Assembly: GCA_003551785.1 (NCBI GenBank)
Contig: PUNP01000766.1
Coordinates: 1 to 11,523 of the forward strand
DNA from: Candidatus Brocadiaceae bacterium
Lineage (GTDB): Bacteria; Planctomycetota; Brocadiia; SM23-32
Length of the DNA stretch: 11,523 bases
Reading direction: 5' to 3'
Part shown: positions 1 through 5,310 of the stretch, piece after piece
Layout: every line of letters begins with the position of its first letter
Position numbering within the stretch: position 1 is the stretch's first letter
The notes under the pieces: model-generated
What the model was told of the DNA's origin: nothing
Seen by the model: the letters and a program-made list of their open reading frames with translations, nothing else
Databases searched by the model: none
Program-made: the position numbers and the translations under genes

Positions 1-22
1 AGACATTCCTGTCTGTGGCGTC
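1..22 (-). repeat. Palindromic intergenic repeat, copy A (cut by window edge)
   Basis: Read on the minus strand, this is a copy of a short palindromic element whose core is CACAGACA, GGAA, TGTCTGTG. It faces copy B at 40-62, and the two could pair with each other as a 13-bp stem with one mismatch (5-17 with 40-52). The right arm is incomplete because the window starts here. The other copies lie at 40-62 and 238-263. Confidence 0.6.
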
Positions 23-39
23 TTGGCATCAAAAAGAAT

Positions 40-62
40 CACAGACAAGAATGTCTGTGTTA
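40..62 (+). repeat. Palindromic intergenic repeat, copy B
   Basis: A perfect 8-bp inverted repeat (CACAGACA / TGTCTGTG) flanks the tetranucleotide AGAA, followed by TTA. It is the most symmetrical of the three copies and sits in non-coding DNA downstream of the rpoZ end of the leftward operon. It resembles REP-type or miniature mobile repeats. No transposase is nearby to say which. Confidence 0.6.
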
Positions 63-88
63 CGCTTGAACTGCGCCGGCAGGCGCCC

Positions 89-116
89 CATTTTCAGAGC
101 GCAGTCTCTGAAAATG
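89..116. other. Strong intergenic hairpin
   Basis: A perfect 11-bp inverted repeat (89-99 with 106-116) closes a 6-nt loop. A GC-rich dyad (GCGCC / GGCGC, 73-86) sits directly on its left, and another 7-bp stem (136-142 with 155-161) follows on its right. None has a clean T-run on the rpoZ transcript strand, so I do not call a classical terminator, although any of them could act as a 3' stabilising structure for the leftward operon mRNA. Confidence 0.45.
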
Positions 117-237
117 CGTAGGTTCTTAGATTACTCACATCGACATTTTTTTGCCGATGTGCGCAAAAAGAAAGAATGAATATCTAATCTGTTACATATC
201 AGTCGTAAGTCGCTTGGCCTTTGGTCCAGCAGCCGAC

Positions 238-263
238 ACGCCACGGACAGGAATGCCTGTGTT
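238..263 (+). repeat. Palindromic intergenic repeat, copy C
   Basis: A diverged copy of the element at 40-62: the core is CACGGACA, GGAA, TGCCTGTG followed by TTA. It shares the GCCAC lead-in seen in copy A on the minus strand. It ends 27 bases from the rpoZ stop codon. The remaining bases of 1-289 hold no open frame I would defend. Confidence 0.55.
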
Positions 264-289
264 ATTCATCATCGATAATTTGTTGAGTA

Positions 290-589
290 TTATGCTTCCC
301 CCAGTACATCCTCAGGACTAACTTGCTCATCGCTTTCTGATGCTGCCTGTTCCCCCGCCTCTTCTGTCATTTCTCCCGGTTTTAGTAAGTCAATCTTCCC
401 CTCTTCAATTTCATTTAATACAATATCAAACATTTCAGATTGATTCTTCACTTTCGGCATGAAAGTCCTGCCACCGGAATAATAATCACGCATGCGCTTA
501 ATCACGAGTGTTGTAAGGCTAAAGCGTCCGCCCAATTTATTACTCAGCTCTTCAACTATCTGGTCCTGATTTCGTCTCATATTGATCAT
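290..589 (-). CDS. rpoZ: DNA-directed RNA polymerase omega subunit
   Basis: Small (99 aa) protein matching the omega subunit, which binds beta' and helps assemble core RNA polymerase. The family's conserved helix is visible at about residues 21-39, where GGRFSLTTLVIKRMRDY replaces the usual pattern of small hydrophobics followed by KRAR. It is followed by a long acidic tail rich in E and S, common in omega proteins outside the proteobacteria. It is the last gene of the pheA operon, and gmk followed by rpoZ is a very widespread order, which supports the call on a weakly conserved family. The first ATG (589) overlaps the gmk stop as ATGA. However, the GAGG Shine-Dalgarno sits directly against that ATG and is better spaced for the ATG at 580, so the protein may really begin MRRNQDQ (96 aa). 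Confidence 0.75.
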   Translation of the reverse strand: MINMRRNQDQIVEELSNKLGGRFSLTTLVIKRMRDYYSGGRTFMPKVKNQSEMFDIVLNEIEEGKIDLLKPGEMTEEAGEQAASESDEQVSPEDVLGEA

Positions 590-1140
590 TCCTCAATTAT
601 ATGTCTTAATTCCTCGATTGCCGCATCAAAATCACCATTAATCACCTGATAATCATAATCCTGCACCATGTCCAACTCTTCTTTTGCTAAAGCGAGTCTT
701 TTTTTGATACTTTTCGCATCATCTTTCCCACGTTTTTTCAATCTTTTCTTGAGCTCTTTTATGGATGGCGGCAATATGAATATCAACACGGTGTTCTGAA
801 ATTGTTTTTTAACATTTAATGCCCCATTGACATCGATAACAAGTAACACGGGTTTGCCGGAATCGGCCGCCACTTCAACGGAAAAAAAGGGAGTTCCATA
901 CCAATTTTCGTTGTAATGATTACATTCCAGCAATTCATCTTTTTCTTGCCACAGCTTGAATTTCTCTTCACTGACAAAGAAGTAATCTTCGCCATCAGAC
1001 TCTCCCGGACGGGGTGAGCGGGTAGTTGCGGTAACGGCTCGCACAGCAATATTTTTATCACACAATGCGTCAGCGAGTGTGTTTTTGCCTACGCCGCTGG
1101 GGCCGGAAATCACATATAAATTCGGGCTAGCTGAGATCAT
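586..1140 (-). CDS. gmk: Guanylate kinase
   Basis: Cytoplasmic enzyme converting GMP and ATP to GDP and ADP, needed for guanine nucleotide supply. Using the ATG at 1140, the protein is 184 aa, normal for the family. Visible elements are the P-loop GPSGVGKNT at residues 13-21, the GMP-binding stretch TRSPRPGESDGEDYFF, the conserved YGTP, the IDVNGA strand and the lid region PPSIKELKKRLKKRG. The position after the P-loop lysine is Asn, where this family often has Gly or Ser. The flanking Thr is kept, so loss of activity is not expected. An in-frame TTG at 1155 would add five residues. Neither start has a convincing Shine-Dalgarno, and I prefer the ATG because family members start close to the P-loop. 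It lies 35 bases after yicC and overlaps rpoZ by 4 bases. Confidence 0.93.
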   Translation of the reverse strand: MISASPNLYVISGPSGVGKNTLADALCDKNIAVRAVTATTRSPRPGESDGEDYFFVSEEKFKLWQEKDELLECNHYNENWYGTPFFSVEVAADSGKPVLLVIDVNGALNVKKQFQNTVLIFILPPSIKELKKRLKKRGKDDAKSIKKRLALAKEELDMVQDYDYQVINGDFDAAIEELRHIIEE

Positions 1141-1175
1141 TCTGCTGCAAAGCAAACGGAAAAGAAAAAATCACA

Positions 1176-2066
1176 TTACTCAACGTTCATCACTTGTTCA
1201 CGCAGCTGGTGAATATCCGATTTAATATCCAGAGCGTTATGCACGAGTGCGGCGGATGGGAGTTTTGCCCCCAGTGTATTAGCTTCACGATGCATTTCCT
1301 GCGTAAGAAATTCCAATTTTTTACCATTGCTATGTGTTTCGTCTGCCAAAGCGCTCCGGAACTGATTTACATGATTGATGAGTCTTTCAAGTTCCTCAGC
1401 TACGTCAGAGCGTTCCGCCATTACAGCAACTTCACGGCTCAGCATTTCATCTTCCAGTGTAATGTTTTGCTCATCACCCAGAAGGCTGTCAATTTTGTCT
1501 TTTAACTTATTCTTATACACTCTTACTGCTTCCGGGAGAGTTTCGGTCACTTCATTTATCCCCTTTTCTATGGAATCACAGAGACTCAGAAGATGGTTTT
1601 CAAGACTTTTTCCCTCGGCCTTACGCATTGCGTCAAGGCTTCCTAATGCGGCATGGAGCACAGAGGCAACGCTTTCATACATTTCCTGCCGCATCCCATC
1701 GGGCAAGTAATCCATTTCCATCACGCCTGGCAACTGAACTAATCCGGCGACATCGGCGGAAACATTAACTTCATACCCGGATAAAGCATCTTTAACCGAA
1801 TCAATATACGAGATCAGTTTTCCCTTATCAAGCAGATTACCAATAGTGTCCCCCGAGAGATTCGCCTCCACATTAAGGTATAAATGTCCTCTTTTAACAA
1901 AATTATGGACGATTTTTTCGAATTCACCTTCTTTATAGCGCAGGAAATCGGGTAGGCGGGGAGAGAATTTAAAAACTTTGTAATTAACACTGCGTACCTC
2001 AACCCTTACCGAGCCCGATTCACATTCTCCCTCCGCCCATCCATAGCCGGTCATGCTTCTAATCAT
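1176..2066 (-). CDS. yicC: YicC family endoribonuclease
   Basis: A 296-aa member of the YicC/YloC family. These are endoribonucleases; E. coli YicC has been linked to turnover of the small RNA RyhB. The hallmark N-terminus MIRSMTGYG is present, as is the C-terminal DUF1732 region with QEMHREANTLGAK and the terminal REQVMNVE. I chose the ATG at 2066 rather than the upstream one at 2081. It gives the canonical family N-terminus and has a good GAGGAG Shine-Dalgarno 7 bases upstream. The gene then overlaps the end of secG by 8 bases, which suggests translational coupling. The position just before gmk is the common bacterial arrangement. The protein is intact, with no frameshift. Confidence 0.9.
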   Translation of the reverse strand: MIRSMTGYGWAEGECESGSVRVEVRSVNYKVFKFSPRLPDFLRYKEGEFEKIVHNFVKRGHLYLNVEANLSGDTIGNLLDKGKLISYIDSVKDALSGYEVNVSADVAGLVQLPGVMEMDYLPDGMRQEMYESVASVLHAALGSLDAMRKAEGKSLENHLLSLCDSIEKGINEVTETLPEAVRVYKNKLKDKIDSLLGDEQNITLEDEMLSREVAVMAERSDVAEELERLINHVNQFRSALADETHSNGKKLEFLTQEMHREANTLGAKLPSAALVHNALDIKSDIHQLREQVMNVE

Positions 2067-2529
2067 CAATTGACTCCTCATTATTATTATCCGGAACGGG
2101 AGGTTCTTCCACAGGCGGTTCCTCGGGTACCGTTCCTTCGGGGATTTCCTGCTGTTCTATATCGCCAACGGGCAAAGTGGGTGCCATGCCGGTCTCGTGC
2201 CCCAATCTTGCCGCCAGCATACAGATGAACAGCAGGAGCGTGCCGAGCACATAGGTAGCTTTAGCTATGGGCGTAGCGGCTCTGGCGCCGAGCACCGATT
2301 CTCCCCCGGCCCCTCCCATGCCCGCCAAGCCTCCTCCACGGCCGCTCTGGAGCAGAACGGCAAGCACCATTATCAATGTTACAAACAGCGCATAAACCAC
2401 TAAAAGCCCGCGCCAAAAACCACTGCCGTCCCTGCCTAAAAAATAGAAGACAAAGGCAATAACGAAAAAAGAGCCTATGATACATACGCGTTTTATCAAC
2501 TTCCTGACATCTTCCGGGTCCATTCTCAT
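2059..2529 (-). CDS. secG: Preprotein translocase subunit SecG, extended form
   Basis: Inner-membrane subunit of the SecYEG protein-export channel. The SecG core is clear: a membrane helix at about 41-60 running into LLQSGRGGGLAGMGG, then a second helix at about 91-109. The protein is 156 aa, well above the roughly 75-110 aa usual for SecG. The extra length comes from an additional hydrophobic helix at about 15-32, preceded by basic residues, and from a 45-residue proline- and glutamate-rich acidic tail. Three helices with the basic N-terminus inside keep the normal SecG topology: cytoplasmic glycine-rich loop, periplasmic C-terminus. An AGGG-type ribosome site lies just upstream of the ATG. 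Its place between tpiA and yicC fits, since tpiA followed by secG is a common pair. Confidence 0.88.
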   Translation of the reverse strand: MRMDPEDVRKLIKRVCIIGSFFVIAFVFYFLGRDGSGFWRGLLVVYALFVTLIMVLAVLLQSGRGGGLAGMGGAGGESVLGARAATPIAKATYVLGTLLLFICMLAARLGHETGMAPTLPVGDIEQQEIPEGTVPEEPPVEEPPVPDNNNEESIDD

Positions 2530-2569
2530 AATTCGTCACCCTGCATAAATTAAACAATTGTTTTCCCGA

Positions 2570-3334
2570 TTAACTTAACTTCTGCGCAGCTTCTATGATA
2601 GGAATAAAATTCTCTGCTGTCAAGCTGGCGCCGCCGACCAATGCTCCATCAACATTTTTTTGTCCAAGCAATTCTGTTGCATTCGCGGGTTTCACACTGC
2701 CGCCATATTGGATAACTGTTGTTTCAGCAACTCCGTTGTCAAAAAGGTCGGCAAGCAGGCTTCTGATAATAGCATGGACTTCTTCGGCCTGATCGGGTGT
2801 AGCCGTATGTCCGGTTCCAATGGCCCATACCGGTTCATACGCAATAGTTACTGAATCCATCGCCTCGGCGTCAACACTTTTAAGAGCGCTCTCAACCTGG
2901 CGGCAAACAACTTCTTTCATTTTTCCCGCTTCACGCTGCTCGATTGTCTCGCCGACACAAACGATGGGTTTAATTCCGTCTTTAAGCGCTTTAGAGACTT
3001 TTTCAGCAATAAAATCATCGGTTTCACCGAAAACATGGCGGCGTTCCGAATGTCCGATTATTACATAATCGCATCCGACATCGAGCAGCATAGGACCGCT
3101 GACCTCGCCCGTAAAGGCCCCGCTGGATTCAGTGTGCATATTTTGGCCGCCGACCGCAATATTGGAACCGTTGAGAACATCACAGATGGGCTTAAGGTAG
3201 ACGGCCGGCGGACAAACGGCAATATCAACATCACTGACATCACCGACTTGCTGTTTGAGTGTTTCGGCCAGGTGACAGCCACCTTCACAATCTAAATTCA
3301 TTTTCCAGTTTCCTGCTACAAAAAGCTTACGCAT
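2570..3334 (-). CDS. tpiA: Triosephosphate isomerase
   Basis: Cytoplasmic TIM-barrel enzyme interconverting dihydroxyacetone phosphate and glyceraldehyde 3-phosphate. At 254 aa it is full length. All catalytic residues are visible: Asn9 and Lys11 in AGNWKMN, His95 in IIGHSERR, and Glu167 in AYEPVWAIGTG, which runs into the flexible phosphate loop. The phosphate-binding YGGSVKPAN and the LVGGASL ending are also intact. A GGAGA Shine-Dalgarno lies about 6 bases before the ATG. The 72 bases separating it from pheA contain no terminator that I can see, so it is probably co-transcribed with pheA. Confidence 0.97.
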   Translation of the reverse strand: MRKLFVAGNWKMNLDCEGGCHLAETLKQQVGDVSDVDIAVCPPAVYLKPICDVLNGSNIAVGGQNMHTESSGAFTGEVSGPMLLDVGCDYVIIGHSERRHVFGETDDFIAEKVSKALKDGIKPIVCVGETIEQREAGKMKEVVCRQVESALKSVDAEAMDSVTIAYEPVWAIGTGHTATPDQAEEVHAIIRSLLADLFDNGVAETTVIQYGGSVKPANATELLGQKNVDGALVGGASLTAENFIPIIEAAQKLS

Positions 3335-3406
3335 AAATTTCTCCGATAATATATAAAGTGTTAGTGAGTAATGCTCTGCTATAAAAATATTCAGTCCGGG
3401 AACGTT

Positions 3407-4507
3407 TCAGGAGCAGGGAAAAGCTCCCAGAATACGAAACATATCACAATTCTGCTGCATTTGATCGAGTGCTTTTTCAATTTTTTCATCTCCCGGGTGC
3501 CCCATAAAATCAATGAAAAAATAATAGTCCCAGGCCTGAGACTGGGAGGGAAAGGACTCTATTTTAGTCATATTTATTTTCGCATCTTTGAAAGCTTTAA
3601 GCATATCGTGCAGCGCCCCCACTCTGTCAACTACACTGCAAAGAATAGCTGTTTTATCATTCCCGGTCGGTTCGCTGATCTGGTGCCCCAGCACGAAAAA
3701 CCTGGTCACATTATGTTGATAATCCTGTATATTCGACGCAATGACATCCAGTCCGTTTTCAACAGCCAAAGCTTTAAACCCGATTGCGCCGGCCCGGGTT
3801 TCCTCGGCAGCTATTTTAGCTGCTGCGCTGGTGCTGCCGACCTCAATCTGTTCGGCGTTGGGAAGGTTTTCCTTCAGCCAGCGTCTCACCTGACCGAAGA
3901 CGGGGCCTTTAGAAAAAACCTTCTGTATTTTCTCTAACGGGCAATTAGCCATGAGTGAGTGGTGAATCTCATAGACTATTTCAGCGCAGACTTTTAAACT
4001 GCTGTCAACGAAAAGGGCGAGTGTCTCACGAATTCCGCCCTCTGTGGAGTTCTCGACCGGCACAACGCCATAATCAGCTCTTCCCCGCTGAACTTCCTCG
4101 AAGACTTCTTCCAAGGAGGGAACGGCATTATAGTGCACGGAATCCCCGAACTGCGACCGTGCGGCCCAATGTGTGAAAGTGCCCTGAGGGCCAAGATAAG
4201 CAATCTTAACCGGTTTCTCTAAAGAGATGCATCCGGACATGATTTCCCTGAACACCGCTTTCAGCGATTCGTCAGGTAGCGGTCCATGATTAACTGTAGC
4301 AACGTGCTTATAAACGGCCTGCTCCCGATGCGGCTTATATATGGTGTCATTACTCTGCGCTTTAACTTCGCCGATCATGTGCGCATGGGCAGCCCTCTCA
4401 TTCACTATTTCCACAATCTTCTCGTCAAGCTTGTCTATTTTTCTTCTCAGCTCATCAATCTTAGCAGCTTTTGTATCGATTGTATGTTGGGAGTCAGAAT
4501 CCATCAT
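3407..4507 (-). CDS. pheA: Bifunctional chorismate mutase / prephenate dehydratase (P-protein)
   Basis: Converts chorismate to prephenate and then to phenylpyruvate, the committed route to phenylalanine. The 366-aa protein has three parts. Residues 15-95 form an AroQ chorismate mutase that keeps Arg21, Arg38, Lys49 and Glu62, equivalent to Arg11, Arg28, Lys39 and Glu52 of the E. coli enzyme. Residues 101-275 form the prephenate dehydratase with GPQGTF, ENSTEGG and the catalytic TRF motif (268-270). Residues 285-366 form an ACT domain with GALH and ESFP in place of the classical GALV and ESRP phenylalanine-binding motifs, so feedback inhibition is likely. It is the first gene of the leftward operon and starts 63 bases from a near-consensus promoter. 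Two ATGs in tandem (4507, 4504) are possible starts, and no strong Shine-Dalgarno is seen before either. Confidence 0.95.
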   Translation of the reverse strand: MMDSDSQHTIDTKAAKIDELRRKIDKLDEKIVEIVNERAAHAHMIGEVKAQSNDTIYKPHREQAVYKHVATVNHGPLPDESLKAVFREIMSGCISLEKPVKIAYLGPQGTFTHWAARSQFGDSVHYNAVPSLEEVFEEVQRGRADYGVVPVENSTEGGIRETLALFVDSSLKVCAEIVYEIHHSLMANCPLEKIQKVFSKGPVFGQVRRWLKENLPNAEQIEVGSTSAAAKIAAEETRAGAIGFKALAVENGLDVIASNIQDYQHNVTRFFVLGHQISEPTGNDKTAILCSVVDRVGALHDMLKAFKDAKINMTKIESFPSQSQAWDYYFFIDFMGHPGDEKIEKALDQMQQNCDMFRILGAFPCS

Positions 4508-4534
4508 AATGTTCTGTAGTAAAAATTAAACATC

Positions 4535-4559
4535 CAGTGAACGTAAGCCCACAGTGAAC
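4535..4559 (-). promoter_or_regulatory. 8-bp direct repeat downstream of the pheA promoter
   Basis: The octamer CAGTGAAC (plus strand) occurs at 4535-4542 and again at 4552-4559, a period of 17 bases. It lies between the pheA -10 box and the start codon, in the early transcribed region. It could be a regulator site or part of a leader structure; on the minus strand a 5-bp GTAAG/CTTAC stem also forms here. Function is unknown. Confidence 0.3.
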
Positions 4560-4569
4560 TTACCGCTGT

Positions 4570-4598
4570 AGTATAAGAGATATAACCTTTTCTGTCAA
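4570..4598 (-). promoter_or_regulatory. Sigma70 promoter of the pheA-rpoZ operon
   Basis: On the minus strand, a perfect TTGACA -35 (4593-4598) is followed by 17 bases and a TATACT -10 (4570-4575). Transcription would begin near 4563, leaving a leader of about 56 bases before the pheA ATG. I see no attenuator with a phenylalanine-rich leader peptide in that space. Confidence 0.8.
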
Positions 4599-4616
4599 TC
4601 GACAGACAAAAAGGTT
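4584..4616. promoter_or_regulatory. Dyad over the pheA -35 box, possible operator
   Basis: Inverted repeat of 13 matched pairs: AACCTTTT and CTGTC (4584-4596), an AATC centre, then GACAG, three unmatched bases and AAAAGGTT (4601-4616). It covers the -35 hexamer and most of the promoter spacer, where a repressor would block polymerase. No cognate regulator is encoded in the window. Confidence 0.45.
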
Positions 4617-4644
4617 TACGTCAGTCAGCCTGGTTCCTTCAAAA

Positions 4645-4790
4645 TATAATTAATATCTCAAGAGCCTGTCGCACAATAATTATCCTAAGAGATATTATGG
4701 ATACCCTTAAAACGTTCCGAGAGCAGGTCATGGGACCTGATAAATGATTAAAAATAACACTGCACACTCACGGGTAACAGTGTTTTTTTT
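4645..4790 (+). ncRNA. Possible small structured RNA ending at a terminator
   Basis: Three stem-loops run in succession on the plus strand: 4651-4659 with 4689-4697 (9 bp), 4724-4729 with 4734-4739 (6 bp, ATGG loop), and a terminator hairpin at 4756-4784. A perfect TATAAT sits at 4645-4650, but it has only a poor -35 and would start transcription inside the first stem. A 16-codon frame (4697-4747, ATG to TGA) lies between the first stem and the terminator. I do not recognise an RNA family. The alternatives are a leader peptide with its terminator, a decayed mobile element, or chance. Confidence 0.25.
4756..4790 (+). terminator. Rho-independent terminator
   Basis: The stem AACACTG (4756-4762) pairs with CAGTGTT (4778-4784) around a 15-nt loop and runs into an unbroken T-run ending at 4790. 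No recognised gene precedes it on the plus strand, which is the main reason to suspect a transcript upstream. On the minus strand the same stem is followed by ATTTTTA, so it could also act weakly in that direction. Confidence 0.6.
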
Positions 4791-4992
4791 ACTTATACTT
4801 GAAATACAAATGCCCAATATGGTAAAATTTTTGTTCGAATCCTATTAAATTTCATCTTTCCTGTGAAAGCATACTTCTTAGCATGCAAGTAGGGACGCCC
4901 GCGTTTCCGGCAACGGCAAACAGCGGTTTCAGCGTTCATAAATAAAAAAATAAAAAATGAGGCTGTGGTTCACTCAGGCATTATAATGTTTC
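4791..4992. other. Non-coding intergenic stretch with a GC-rich patch
   Basis: No credible gene is seen. The stretch is AT-rich except for about 4890-4935, a GC-rich patch starting at GGGACGCCCGCG that also contains AACGGC, AACAGCGG and CAGCGTT. The patch stands out in composition and may be a remnant of a dispersed repeat. It is followed by a run of A and T (4940-4958). Confidence 0.4.
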
Positions 4993-5022
4993 TTGACTGG
5001 AAAGTTGATATTTGTTTATAAT
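4993..5022 (+). promoter_or_regulatory. Sigma70-like promoter, probable driver of the ABC importer operon
   Basis: TTGACT (4993-4998), an 18-base spacer and a perfect TATAAT (5017-5022). Transcription would begin near 5029, about 280 bases before the start codon at 5311. No better promoter is visible closer to the gene. The spacer is one base longer than ideal. Confidence 0.6.
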
Positions 5023-5028
5023 GAAAAA

Positions 5029-5310
5029 AATATCTATCAGGTTGTTGCCTGTTTCTGATCATTTCATGGTTACGTTTCCTTGTCACCACCGCCTTAACAC
5101 CAGAGACTGCAACTAAAGAGTGGGCATCGTTGGGCGTAATCATTATCTCATTGATACAACAGACTACGTGAGTTAAGCTGTATTTTCATATGGCGGCTTA
5201 AGGTATATTCTGTATTGCTATCTACTGCTTTCTACTAATACGCTTTTTTTCTTTGTTTCAGAACGACATAATACAAAACCCGGTTTTTTAATATTCAAGA
5301 GGTTGAGGAT
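5029..5310 (+). promoter_or_regulatory. Long untranslated leader of the importer operon
   Basis: If the promoter at 4993-5022 is used, about 280 bases of leader precede the first gene. I see no recognised riboswitch, no terminator and no obvious leader peptide. A weak dyad GGTTAC/GTTTCC lies at about 5068-5079, and a long-range CTTAAC/GTTAAG pairing is possible (about 5093 and 5172). An AAGAGG Shine-Dalgarno (5297-5302) sits 8 bases before the ATG. Confidence 0.35.

Noticed and set aside
136..161. Stem with T-run as a terminator for the leftward operon
   Set aside because: The T-run lies in the loop on the plus strand. On the minus strand, which carries the transcript, the stem is not followed by T residues.
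1..265. CRISPR array
   Set aside because: The repeats are in mixed orientation, unevenly spaced (about 20 and about 175 bases) and diverged, and no cas genes are present.
3371..3937. 188-codon plus-strand open frame opposite the pheA 3' half
   Set aside because: The minus-strand frame encodes an intact ACT domain and dehydratase motifs. The plus-strand translation has no recognisable domain.
4664..4675. GAGCCTGTCGC, similar to inverted-repeat ends of some insertion sequences
   Set aside because: Only one such end is visible, with no partner repeat, no target duplication and no transposase fragment nearby. A chance match cannot be excluded.
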